A stretch of 64,000 nt of DNA from the NCBI GenBank assembly GCA_008360955.1, contig LUCM01003443.1:310001-374000 (forward strand). The letters run 5' to 3'. Source of the DNA: Fasciolopsis buskii (lineage: Eukaryota; Platyhelminthes; Trematoda; Plagiorchiida; Fasciolidae). The translations under genes and the position numbers were made by a program. The stretch's first letter is position 1. Each line of letters begins with the position of its first letter. Of the stretch, positions 13,400 to 55,353 are shown one piece after another. The notes beneath the pieces were generated by a model, which saw nothing but the letters and a program-made list of their open reading frames with translations, ran no database searches and was not told the origin of the DNA.

Positions 13400-13523
13400 C
13401 GGTTAGTGCTTTCCGCCTTCGTAGATGGGACCCAAGAGATGAGGATAATTATTGGTTTGAGAAGCTGACAAAAATGGCCCAAAACCGAATTCAGTGGAGC
13501 GAATGCTGTGTGGCCTGTCTGTA
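13400..13523 (+). mobile_element. 3' end of an RTE-like LINE
   Basis: The frame reads FRLRRWDPRDEDNYWFEKLT then KMAQNRIQWSECC. This corresponds to the conserved last residues of fluke endonuclease-reverse transcriptase LINEs (W.P.D...W...L..M..NR.QW..C). Only the C-terminal end is visible. Confidence 0.6.
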
Positions 13524-13678
13524 GAACTCATTTCCCTTTAAAAATAATCCGAAAATGACCAAAGATCACCAAATGTGTAGGATGAAAACAAAAAAAGTAA
13601 TTGGTTTGTTAAGGTTTATCATACCCCTCTCCTGTCTGCTCACCTTCTATGAAGTTTCGTTTACGTATTGTTGCCTTG

Positions 13679-13783
13679 TATATATATATATATATATGAT
13701 TAAACTAATATGCAACAAACACAGACAACATATGTTCAAATCGATCCAAATGGGTGGACCTGCCTGATAATTCAGTGTCCAAA

Positions 13784-13822
<39 letters not shown>

Positions 13823-13868
13823 CAGTTTGAACATATGTTGTCTGTGTTTGTTGCATATCAGTTTAATC
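13679..13868. repeat. Foldback hairpin: 52-bp inverted repeat with TA runs
   Basis: The arm 13698..13749 and the arm 13817..13868 are reverse complements at 49 of 52 positions, with a spacer of 67 bp. A TA run (13679..13697) flanks the left arm on the outside. A second TA run (about 13787..13816) fills the spacer beside the right arm. A transcript would fold into a long hairpin. It could be a foldback or MITE-type element, but no target-site duplication or terminal motif is evident. Confidence 0.85.
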
Positions 13869-14167
13869 ATTTAACTGTTGCTTGTTGCACTAGAGACTCA
13901 AAAGTGGGGTTCGTAGTCGACACAATCAAAACTTCCATGCTGGTCCCAAAGCACTTTTAGGAATAGTAAGAACGTTTCTCAAATCAATAAATTTGATAAC
14001 CCGATTAGTAGTAGTCACTGGAGGTCAGCCGACGAGAGCTTGCTCTTGTGAACAGCAGTATAAAATTTTGTTCGAGTGCTTGTAGGATATACGTTTGTGG
14101 TACCTGGTAAGTTCTGCTGTAACTCAGTTTTTGAGGACTAATTTTCTACCTCCTGTAGGGTGTCCTA

Positions 14168-15060
14168 ATGATGTCGCATCATCTTCAACCCATACAAGGG
14201 GGCCTAAACATCAGGAAACGGGAAAACACGAACAGCATCCCCGTCACCCAAAGTGAAAAAGTTGAGCAGTCATTTGGAACGGATGTGGTGAGACCAGTAC
14301 CGGAAGAATCTGCGACGTCTTTAGAATTGAAGAAACATCTGTCTGATGAGCTACGCAGATATCGGATGTCCATTCGGTCACCCTGGAGTGAACATCCACG
14401 AAATCAGAACACCATGTCGAAAATCTGTTCGATAATAGCCGCACCGAACACCCAGACTTTACTTGGTACAGCTAGATGAATTGGTCCAACAGATGCAAGG
14501 TACTAAAGTAATCAAATCACCATCCTCATACGTTTCCCCAATGGTTTTGGTAAAAAGAAGCTTGGCCATTTTTGTCTCTATGTAGAACACTGAACACTCA
14601 AAAAGATTATGCAAATCCGTTGCCGGAGATTTGTGACACGCTCGATGCGTTACACGGTTCCTGTCGGTTTTCCACATTCCCTTCAGCTTCAGGCTGTTAG
14701 AAGACAAAAATTCAATCAGTAGACCGCATGAAAACCACTTCTAACCCTGATAGGGTTATGTGAATTCAAAACTGTGCCATTTGATCTCGTCAGTTTGCTA
14801 GCTAACTTTCAACGTCTCATGAGAAACACACTGGATGGTTTGGTATCTTCTCAAAGTTTAACTTAATTGGACGATATAACGGTGCACGGAAAAAGCTTCA
14901 GCTGAACGCCAAAGGCGACTTGAAGAAGTCTCGCGATGGACTAAAATTTCTTGGTTGGAAATCCCATCTTGTAAAACGGTGAATTATTTTCTTGGGACAT
15001 GCGGTTACATTCAAAAGTATGCAGACAATTCTTGAAAGAACTTTTTAGACACCCAAGAAA
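14168..15060 (+). mobile_element. Ty3/gypsy retrotransposon remnant, reverse transcriptase (decayed)
   Basis: Blocks in order are QLDELVQQMQGTKVIKSPSS near 14464, followed by VSPMVLVKKK (the gypsy S..SP.VLV.KK entry). Then come CEFKTVPFDL..ANFQRLM near 14760 (normally F..MPFGL..AP.TFQRLM) and LDDITVHGKSF near 14870, the YLDDI..H catalytic region. HLVKR and IIFLGHAVT near 14970 match the C-terminal block. Stops and frame shifts break it. It is a dead copy. Confidence 0.75.
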
Positions 15061-17762
15061 AATTCCTCAACAGTTCCATTTAGACTGGGATCATAAAAAA
15101 TGACAGCTTGTTGTTTGATGTCAAGATTTTCTGTAGAATATAGCAAACACTTTGTCATCGATCGGCCCTTCTAGTCACATTTCTGATGGTGTATACGCTG
15201 ACCGTAAAGAAACTCTGAAAATGACTGATTGACTGAGCTACATAAGATATGAACATAGGGATTCCGTTGAGTACACCACTTCCCGCGATCTGTTATTCCA
15301 TGTTCAGTTCTTTCAACAGTTCCCAGTATGATTGCCACATGTTCTGTGCATCTAAGGGGCCACTCGACTAACCCTTTTACCGTTTCGAAAGAGAATACTG
15401 AAATAATTTCCTCCCTCAGCGTTTCTTATTGATACAGTTGACTTAAAATGCCACGGACACGTAAAATATTTGCAAAAAATCATTTTAATGGACATATGGG
15501 ACTGAAAGTAAACTGAGGGAGATTTTCCTTACGAACAGAAACCACTGTATTATGGTTCCAGAGAGCAAACAGTAGCTCCGTCTTTAATACGTGAAATTTT
15601 TTGTGGAAAATTCTGATAATCAATGTTTACGTCGCATTGTAATTTCATTGTCCTCACATTTGTTCAATTTAATCAGAACTGCCTTGGCGTTGGATCGGTA
15701 GGTACGACAGTGTAGTGCGAGAACTTGTGTTGCCATTTAGTAGACTTATCATATCGAACTTTTCACTTACTGAGCTCCGGCTAACGAGGTCTCCTCTTTC
15801 CTAGTTGTCAGATGTGACTATTTGCACCCACCAACCTGAGGGGCATTATCCCATCACACAAAAAACTTGTGTTGCAGTGCAGGGTTGTTTTATTTACTGT
15901 CGCTTGTATAGCATAAGTTCACTGGTGACTATTTTATGTCAACAAACAGAATTTGCTCTTGTTTTTTCCAGCATTTAGACTCATGGAAGTTGTTAAATCT
16001 CACCTGCACGGATATTCGCGTATCACGAAATGGCGATGCGTGAAAACAATGGCGAGGCAGTATCATCGTAGACAAAATGCCTGCACCGTTTGAGGACACG
16101 TCGTCAGAGAAAACAGGTTGTGTTTCAAACAAGACTAATACCACCTTCAGCTTTTAGTCGTTTGCGGTGATTATCGTGTCATACTTCCGGAGGCCAGTGA
16201 GTTTTCTTAATTCTAATTTGTCAGGGCAATTGATTCTGTATGTCTGGAAGGGGACCAGTTGCAACAACACAGAAGACGATCACCGTTCAATGCACAAAAC
16301 TGAACTGTTTCTGGTTAATATTTCACGTATATATCACGTAACCATGATAGGAAAGAAGGGACGTTGACCCNTCAAGATCGTAATGCATGCACGGCCTTTA
16401 TATGATGTGTATGCGTGACGGTGGATATCAGTTTGTGTTACCTGTGAAAGGGATGTGAGTAATTCGGTCATGATGGCGGGGAATGGGTGCGTAGAGCGAT
16501 TTAATTCTATGCGCCACTCCAGTATTTCAACTAAGCATAAAATGTGGAACTTAAGGATCCGTGAAGGGACATGTAGGATGGTGGTATCATATTAGTTGAA
16601 AGCTAGGTGAGCAGTGCGTCAGTGTCTACCGTTCCAAAAACTTTCGCGGCCGACTGTACCCTGGATGTTCCATTTTTGTTTCATTAGGGGTCACACAGTG
16701 GGACGGTAAATGGAGACTCTCAAGCGACCGTAATTGGTGTATTCAAGGGGGACGTTTGTGCAACTTGCAGCTTCGCACATTCTTGATCACATCCCTATGG
16801 CGGTCAATGACATCTTCGCATCGGACCACTTACTATGCTGATTTGGAAGAATACAAGGAGGGTTCCAGTGCCGAGAAACCGAACATCACATGGAATAATT
16901 CCAATCCCTTAGTTGATCCCTAAAGTACCTTTATGGAAATAAAAACAAACGCATTGGCTTCCTACCGATTATCGGCGACGGTGATTTTCGCCTGCTTCAA
17001 ATCATGACTTTCCCAGAAAAACCCGAATTTACATAATTATTGGTTCGTTGCAACACCTAATAGAGAAGTACATTCAAACAGTAAACTTCGAGGTGACTAA
17101 AAGCCCGAAAGTTTTCATTTCTTGATTGAAGACTCGAAAAAACTTGCTCAAAGATTCTTCTTATAATCACAAACGCAATTTTTCACATACGATTTTTTTT
17201 TATCAACGAGAGGTACATGCGCACAAAATCTAAGACAATTGCTGTACTTATTTGCACCGGTTTGCAAACGTACGTAATCCTCCACTGGGATTGTACACAC
17301 TTCAGTCATCAAGTTTGAAGTGTGCAGTCAAGCTTTTTATTAGTTCCATTGGAAGTTCCATATTGGAAATTCTTATTCCTTTCTACCTTTGCAAAATCAA
17401 CGAACCACAATAGAAGTCAAAATCAAATCAGCAACTAATGTTCAACGCGATTCGCAACAGTCTACGGTGACGAAAAGCATTTTGATCCTACGATAAGAAA
17501 CACTTCAGACTGGATTGCTGTTCAGATAATTTTGTTTCATTCTGAATGTGGTACATTTGGTCAAATTCAGTTGGTGCCCTTGAGTAGGAAAACAAGTTTT
17601 ACTGACTATTCCCGCCAGAGATACCTAGCTCTTTTGTAACCTTCAATCACTGAATTTCGCAAGCATATTCTCTACTTCTTAAGGTCAAATCGCTCGTATA
17701 TTTCTTGTGTACACCTACGTAAACAGTTTTTTCATTGACCTTAGCATTACATTGGTTTATGA
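15061..17762. other. Unassigned sequence with one ambiguous base
   Basis: Probably includes the decayed rest of the gypsy element at its left end, but no RNase H or integrase motif could be fixed. A single N at 16371 is the only ambiguous base noticed and may mark an assembly patch. Confidence 0.4.
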
Positions 17763-18215
17763 TTGTTAGCTGTTGGACTTCCTAGCAGTACGCGTCTATC
17801 AATCCCCATGGGTTACACGTCTACAAATAATTCCATAATGCACTGGTCATCGTGCACGCTAATCAGGACCACGCTGTCCATTGGATCCAGCGGGGCAGGT
17901 AGTGATAATTACGCTACTAATCAGAGTCCTCTTTCTTTTATCCAGCCCGTCTCTTCTGTCTCCAAAGCAATCCCCTTGCCCGTTGTACCAATCCATAATA
18001 TTGCCACTGATAACACACCCGATACTGGCAACGGTTTATTGTCAAATAGTATAGTAAGTGGTTTTCAATCTGCTAGTTCACATCTGCTCAAGCCCGGGCA
18101 GACTTTGAATCTCGGTTCCTTCAATATGCGCACTTTCATGGAGGCTGACCAACAGAAATATTCAGCTCTGACAGTGAATTCATTTTCGATTGTCTTTTGC
18201 TTCAGTATGACATGA
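17763..18215 (+). mobile_element. RTE-like LINE, start of the endonuclease open frame
   Basis: This 150-codon open frame ends in LKPGQTLNLGSFNMRTFMEA. The pattern L.LG.FN.RT marks the start of the endonuclease domain in fluke RTE-like LINEs (usually L.V..FNVRTL...GQQ). The Ser/Asn-rich N-terminal 110 residues are uncharacterised. The frame is open longer than its decayed surroundings. The downstream endonuclease is missing. Confidence 0.6.
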
Positions 18216-18439
18216 ATCCAGAATTCGAGTAGCGTTATTTAGCTAACTGCACCTAATATTTCGTCACGCTAGTTCCTACAAACCTCAGGAGACCAAGCAA
18301 CTTAATCTGTGAATCCACGAGATGCAGGGACAATTTCAAGTGAGGAGACAAGATCCCGGTTAACAGTCGCTTGGGCGCCTAAGGCTGCAGTTATCAGTCG
18401 ACGTTCGGAAGGATAGTTGTGTTAAGTTCATTCTTTACG

Positions 18440-19340
18440 ACTAGTAGAGTTCTATAAGGATGTCCCATCTCCCCGCCCTTGTTCGACTTCGTCAAGGGCT
18501 AATTAATGGAGGATGCTTTAGAATGTCTGACCTAAATTACGCAGATGACGTCATGTGCCTGTTCGAATCTAGTGCATAGCATGTACTAGACAGATTCTCG
18601 AGGTTTGTAGCTCCGTTTGGCATATGCTTTCCACCTTCACAGTATAAAGTGCTGTTACAGGACTGGACGACAGCAGTTCTGAACTTGATACTGGACAGAA
18701 ATCGATTAAGGAATTTGGACCATTTGATTTACCTTAGTAACCGCTTGTCAAACCATCGTAGCTTGGTAGTAGAGATAAACACGCGTATATCCAAGGCTCG
18801 GTCAGCGTACGCTGGACTGAAGCACTTGTGGCGTCAGCCTTATATTTCCTTGAAATTGAAAGGTCGTGTACACTGTGCCGCAGTGCGTTCAGTTCTAATG
18901 TATGGTTGTAAGACGTAAAATGTGCGTCGGAGATTTTCGACGATTGGATGTTTTCGACCACCGATGTCTACGTAGTATCGTCAGGGTTGGACGGAGTGGT
19001 CGAGTGAGTGATGTATAGGTTAGTAATTTAGTATTACATGCAACTGCGGTAGCACTTTGTCTCAGCGCATGAAGCTTAGTAGACCAATTTGGTTGGGTCA
19101 CGTGTTGTGTATGGTGTACACACGTCTACCGCACAGTGACTTATTTTGTGTTCCTCACAAGGAATGGAAGAAGCCATATGAGGGTCAGTAAATGAGGTGA
19201 CAACGCGGAATGAGAAAATGCACGACGAACTTACGTAAAGTAGGTGTCTCACAATTTCCTGGTTAGATCCTGAAAGGCCCGTCAGCTGGCAGGCTAGAGA
19301 CGCTGGAGGATGTGACAGCGAATCTTAAACAGTGACGACC
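18440..19340 (+). mobile_element. RTE-like LINE, reverse transcriptase C-terminal half (decayed)
   Basis: GCPISPPLFDFVKG near 18462 is motif B. SDLNYADDVMCLFESS follows, with intact YADD at 18538..18549. Then VAPFGICFPPSQYKVLLQDW, EINTRISKARSAYAGLKHLW and LKGRVHCAAVRSVLMYGCKT (to 18918). WLGHV near 19090 and HKEWKKPYEGQ near 19160 complete the usual C-terminal order. It pairs with the open frame at 17763..18215, with about 200 bases of scrambled sequence between. Stops at several points. Confidence 0.8.
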
Positions 19341-20045
19341 TTGTTTTCATTTTCTGTCGAATCAAAATGATTGAAACAGTGCATTTTTATAGTTAGACTG
19401 TGTTCCGTGTGTTGGCCACCGCATCAATCTTATCTTTTCCCGTCTGTGTAAGCCCACTCCATGTTTTCTTAGCATATTCATTCCTTTTGTAGAAATATAT
19501 GACTCCGGGGCAAATTCATCCGTCGGTAGTACTTGCCCTATTGTTTAACACTTAGCGATGCTGAAGATGACGATGCTGATGATGATGAGGAGTGTTCACA
19601 CCCCTAATCATTCCCACATTACCAGGTATTTTCCGGCGTCATGAGTGATACTGGAGTTCGTCCGCGTATCAACGCTTTGCAAAATGAATGGTAGTGTTTC
19701 ATGCTTGAGCACTTCTGCGCATACAATGTGGTTATTATTCTTGGCGAATATACTTTTACAATCATTTTTTCATTTTGCTTTGCATACTTGGTCGAAGGAC
19801 GTGACTCACAATCTGGTCCCGATAGCTTTTCTGTGTTAACTCAGGTACGTTTGGTTTCTGAGTTTTCTTCACCACTGGTTACCGTTGTTCAGGACTGCCG
19901 GCCAAACTTAACTTTTCTTCATGAAAAGCTCGTTTATGTCGCACACTGTATTTATGATGACTGGAATGAATTTGTGGCTTGGAATAGCTCTCCCTCCAGT
20001 CACAGACGGTCGTTTGAGTTGATTCAAACCGATAAAACCGTAATC
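19341..20045. other. Unassigned sequence
   Basis: The open frame 19701..20075 (plus, 124 codons) may run into the gypsy protease remnant that follows, but its own sequence shows no clear motif. Confidence 0.35.
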
Positions 20046-20180
20046 TTATTTTGTTCGATTTCTCGACAACTGTGAACCTGCACTACACAGTCTAGGAGCT
20101 GATTTCTTGGTGGATTGCTTCATTGTAACCAGAATAGCTTCGGGTGATCGAAAGGTGTTGTTGATGTGGCTTGACACCAA
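20046..20180 (+). mobile_element. Ty3/gypsy remnant, end of protease region (decayed)
   Basis: LHSLGADFLVDCFIVTRIAS near 20079 resembles the ILGADFL..F block that closes the aspartic protease of fluke gypsy elements. The neighbouring DNA is too decayed to extend the element. Confidence 0.45.
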
Positions 20181-20764
20181 CTTCATTGATCCGATCTGTC
20201 GTTTTGGATATCTACCTTTCCAGAAAGTGAATGGGTTTTGAACCAGATGATCTAAAGGTGTCCTATGGCAAACAGTTACGATCCATGTGCGACATTTTCG
20301 TACGCTCTTGGGACCGCTTTCTGCAATAACTACTGGCGAACTTGCATATCTCATAGATTAGAGTTGCAATGATGCGTTCATTCACGAAGCAGTCATCCCG
20401 TCAAAATTCACTTCCGACATTGACCAATGAGAGGTAAGTCATTGACTATCTTACGCACTGAAATTACTACCAGTCCGCTATAGAAAAAGTTGTGCTCCAA
20501 TTCATCCCAGTCAAATTTTCCCAACACATAAGGTAGTAGATTGGAACTCCCATCTATATCAAAGTGTTCCTGTGCATCCTAAGTAAGATGTTCTTTGCTA
20601 GCTTAAAGTGAATAAGGTTTCAAATCTAGTTATCGATTCTCATCGTCGAACGTCGGACGATGGCTGAGTACTTGACGAAGCGGGGGGAGGGTTAAAATCC
20701 ATAGGCTTGTGCATTGACATTGGCATTGAATCGGTGCGAGTGCACCCAGTCTCCCGGAAGCCTT
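20181..20764. other. Unassigned sequence
   Basis: Possibly further decayed gypsy DNA. No motif supports this beyond the adjacent protease remnant. Confidence 0.3.
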
Positions 20765-21060
20765 TTGTTACCTTGTCCAGTGAATAAATAGAGTCAAACA
20801 AGTGTAACAGAAACGAAACTTCGCGCGAGAGTGAACCGTAGAAAACGCCCTTAGGGAGTCCACTTTCCCCAAACTACCAATGCTAGTATTTCCCAATGCT
20901 TTACTATCTGCGCGTGGGATCCCATGTCTCCCACACTTATCTAAGGTTACCCGACGAATTCTACCCTCGAGGAGCACCAGACTCAGATTTCTTTCCGCCC
21001 CTGGGGTTTGAACCCGGGGTTACCAACTGGAAGGAGCCTGTTTGCACTGCACCGCCGGCT
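20765..21060 (-). mobile_element. tRNA-like SINE remnant
   Basis: Read on the minus strand, GGTGCAGTGCAAACAGGC resembles a Pol III A box. About 30 bases on, CCCGGGTTCAAACCCC matches the B box (GGTTCAANCC). The body then runs to about 20765. No full tRNA cloverleaf is formed, so this is a tRNA-derived SINE rather than a tRNA gene. Confidence 0.5.
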
Positions 21061-23110
21061 GCATCATAATTAGCGAGTTAAATTTGTTCGGACATCGTCG
21101 TCATTGACAGTCACCAAAGTCCGATAGCTTCGAAAGGGGACGCGGTACAGGATCCCGTTAACTCCGGTCGAATGCTGCCCACCAAGTCATTTCCTCTCCA
21201 CCGCAATCCCACACATCACTTGCAAGTAACTGTGAGCTATCTATTATCTAACTAGGAGAATGAAATTGGTTAGGTCCCCGTGGGGAAAAATCAAAGCTCA
21301 GAATTGAGATATTGAAATACTTAACCCAGCAACAATCCGTGACATCTTGGAAACCGATATACGTAGTTGAAGTTCATATCGATTAAGCAGTAATGCAGTG
21401 GATTTCAACAACTGTCCTCTGTCACACTTACGAGGTTACTTGTGATGTGAATTCAGCAAAAAGTGGGTGGTTAGCAGTAGTAATATCATTCACGAAAGAT
21501 CGTCTTGTTTCGACGGTTCAGACTATCAACGTGACGATTTTTCCCTCAGTATCAATGCACCACTTACCATGGAAAAACGGAAGGACTGCACAGTTGTTTC
21601 AAACCGTTAGCAGTGCCTGTCCATCGAGCCCAAATCCGATGTCTGTCAGAGACGATCAATGATTAGTCCAACAACAGGATTGCTAAACTATCTGAGCTAG
21701 CTCCGAATGGTCTACAAACTTTACTGGGTTTGCAAATAGATTGTTTTCACTCACAGTTACAATAACTAAAACGACACGACAGATGACCAGTTCCAGGGCC
21801 CAATGTAAAATGCTATCGATGAGAACTCATACGCTAATGCTTGCCAGCTGTAGTGTGGATGTGATGATGATTAGTTTTGAAGCATGCATCTCGCAGAATG
21901 TCATATCAGTTCGACGGTATGATTGCTGCCGTTAATTGATGCGCTTAATGAATTTTAACTTAGGCTGACTTTCGTTTCTCTGTCCATTTCCGATCGTTCT
22001 CGTAGCCTATCCAGAAATCGATTTCCTAGTGTGTAACACAATCGTCATCCAACGACTGGAAAATTAAGCTTCGAGTTCATACCGAGAAGGAACGGTCATA
22101 CCTTAGTAACTGCTTATTATCAGTAAAGAACAACGCGCCGGTTAAACTGTTGTAGGTGAGTACGGTTCCAGATGGACTGCTCAAATTAAATCGAAACTCA
22201 CACAAGCGTGACAGCATAGTCTAAACTGTGTCGTTCATGATCAACTGCCAACATGTAACCTTGACATCAGTTTGACTGGCAACATCGAATGTGTTCAGCG
22301 CAACCCACCGAGATAGGATACGGAACGACACGGTGTGAAACGATGGTAATGGCACATTTGGTAAAGATTCAACAAAAGCTACCTGGCTAATCCCAGAGTT
22401 GGTGCTCATTTTAATCCAATGTTTCCCTCGATGATGAAATTCTGTGCCTCAGCTACTGCAGGCCCGTGGACGATCATGCAATACCAAGAGGGCATTAGTT
22501 TAAGATCGTTTAAAAAAAATCCTAACACCAAAGTTCATAAAAATGTAGGAAGATTTGTTGATGCTATTCTGATAGATCTAATTCCATCTCCCCGTCTGCT
22601 CTCACTTTAGCCAACGCTACTCCGCGTCTATTTCGCGATCCCGTCCAACGAGTACAAACCAGAACATCATTTACTTTGAGTGAACGTCAGTCGTCCTCGA
22701 CAAGATTAAACATTTCCAAACAGTTGTTCATTAGAGATTAAAATGAAAACGATACGCCATCGGATGCACAAGTTGACCTTGGTCTTCAATTTGTTCTGAC
22801 TTGTATACAAAATAAATTCGACCGAAGTGGCCGTGTGAGCATAGCAGACCGTGTTGGGAAATGGACTATGACTCAATGATAAGTTTTCTCTATCTCCCTC
22901 TCTCTAAACACTAATAAAAATTGGGAGGACTAAGTTGGTCTCGCGAAATGACATCTGAACTAGACTGCAGTGCTGGAACAAATTCAGTAGGGACTGACAA
23001 GTGCCAGTCAATGAAACAAACACCTAGGAGTATGGGATTTAGAAACATGAGTGTACCAACAACCGATGCTCGGTATCCGATGCGTTTATGACGTCCTCCA
23101 GTGATGAGAT
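21061..23110. other. Unassigned sequence
   Basis: No supported gene. Open frames such as 21393..21662 and 21741..21935 (plus) have no recognised motif. Confidence 0.4.
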
Positions 23111-23114
23111 AGAT

Positions 23115-23395
23115 AAAACGGTCAGCTGACAGCGTCTAGCTTGTTTACTGCATTCGTCACGCGTATATGCGGTGGAAAAGTATGGCCGCTTGTACCCATG
23201 AGGGACCGATAATCAAACTCTCGAATAGTTGGAATGGCATGGAAACACATATAAGTTCTCAACGGACCAGGTGAGGCTGAAGCCCGATAGACAATGCACT
23301 CCCATATATTGCAAGTTTGACGGCCTACCACGGATTTGAACCTATTTCGCTTGTGATTTTAGAAACTTAATCTACTAGATCACTGTCAGACTTTG
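23115..23395 (-). mobile_element. Possible tRNA-like SINE remnant
   Basis: On the minus strand, TGATCTAGTAGATTAAG near 23380 resembles an A box and AGGTTCAAATCC near 23335 is a good B box. This differs from the family at 57-61 kb, so it would be a second SINE type. Ends are not defined. Confidence 0.4.
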
Positions 23396-25331
23396 TGAGA
23401 TTCTATAGCACTGGAGTTTTCAAGGATCTGTTGCTTCATTCGTCGCGCTGTGAAGCCTCATGTATTTAATAATCGATCGGCAAAAATTCATCGCAACTTC
23501 GAATCCCAGTAGGAGTCCGTGATGAAGGTACTTTTATTCAAGCACCTCCCTTTGTAGCCAAACTATCTAAAGGGAATCGAACGTTCCGAAAAGCTTTGGA
23601 GGCCAAAGTGCACAATGCAGCATTTTTTCAACCCATGGGAACATGAACCAGGGGTGGGGATAAATATGACTAAAGCACCACTGCCTTTAGGCCGTCCGCA
23701 GCTCGTTCCCGAAGGTTTGTTTACCGTCGATTGGTTGTGAACCGTGGCAGACAATTTCCCCTTTTCAGCGATCGAACTTACTGATGTGTGGCTTCTTCGT
23801 AGGTAACCGAAGCTACAGGCAGAATACAGAATTTGACTAATCACTTTTTGTGTCCACTTAATTATTCACGAATACGTTAGAAAGTCTCCAGAATTTCTGT
23901 GTTAATTACTAAAGTTGTTTTGATATCGGTTCAGATATACAGACGGAAAGTTAATTAAAAGAACCAATCAGGAGCTAGAGTAAGATATAGGGGACTGAAG
24001 TCTCACTGGTCACTTCAAGTGTTTTTCGGATGGGTTGTAATAAGCACCGTGACACACAGTGCGACGCGATTGACTGAGAATTATGTGAGCAAAGTCCTGG
24101 TGATACGGAGAAAAAACGTAATCGCGATGAGGCTGTTTTTTTCAAATCTTCTTTTAATGTTTTGTTATTGTTTTCATTATTGCTGGTCTTGTTGATACTG
24201 GTGGTGTATTGTCTGAAATACATGGATGACCACTACAAAACAATCGTACATTTGGGCAAGAATCGAGTTGAGCACAGACACAGAGCGAGAGGGCGATGAG
24301 GAGTAAGAGTGAGGAGGGGATCGGGAAGAAATCCAATCAAAAAGACAGAGAACGGGGAGGGGGTGACGCGTGACAGAGCACGTGATGGGGGGAATGAAAT
24401 GTTGCACAGTCGAGCAGAATGAACTGAACGCGTGTCCACAAACCGCATGTGTGTATACGTATTTGTTTATGTAAAAGAAAAAGAAAAATCGAAACTAGAT
24501 GACTTTGGCAATAGTACAAACAACTAAACAGGTGGATGGACAGGGCCGAAAGAACAAACAGGTTGTTGAGATTCTACTTTTACTGTCACTGTTGTTGGTA
24601 TTGTTGACAATGCGTTCGAACGAGCAAAATCATCTTGAGCACGATGATGATAATGATTATGAAGATACGCAAGATAATAGAGCAATTTGAAGAAACAGGG
24701 CGACAAAAAATCTCTAGATGTGTCAGTAATAGTAATTCAGTGAATGTGTTCTTTATGTTATCATATTTCTGTTCTTCTTCCTCTTAATTTGATCATAACT
24801 GTATTTGAAACAGATATTGTCATAACGACTTGGAAGGTAGGATTTGCCGTGATGGAACTAAGACAGATGGAAGATAAAAGTCCAAGAAACACTGTACGAA
24901 GAGTACACAAAAGAGAGAGTGTTTGTGTGTGAGAGAGAGAGAGGGAGAGGGCATAAGGGAGGAGGCCGAGAACACTGCAGTCATCATAATGCAGACGAAT
25001 GGCCTGGCGAAACCGGCAGTCCGCGGAATAATCGAAAAATGGATTGCTTTTCATTTAGTGGGAATTCGATTCTCCCTCTCCCTCTCTCTTATTCGCTGTG
25101 CCTTGTGGACTGCTTTCGGTGTTCGTCTTTTTGGTTCGTGTTGTATCAATCTTCTTGTTCACGTCCAAATCGACTCTGTGTCTTCAGTGTTTCTTCTTTT
25201 CGGGTAGTGAATTCTGTGGGTGAAATCTATCAATAAGTCTCCGGAATTTTCAGGGTCTATGGAGCAAAAAGTTGGAGGGCATGCAACTGTCTAAGTTCAC
25301 AATCACTTCAAGCGCTTGTTATGAAGCAGAT
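23396..25331. other. Downstream flank of SERCA with low-complexity tracts
   Basis: No further coding exon could be supported. The stretch holds a GA run at about 24928..24950 and purine-rich or pyrimidine-rich patches that create overlapping frames around 24154..24706 and 24761..25240. It would include the 3' untranslated region of SERCA if tail B is used. Confidence 0.4.
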
Positions 25332-55353
<30,022 letters not shown>

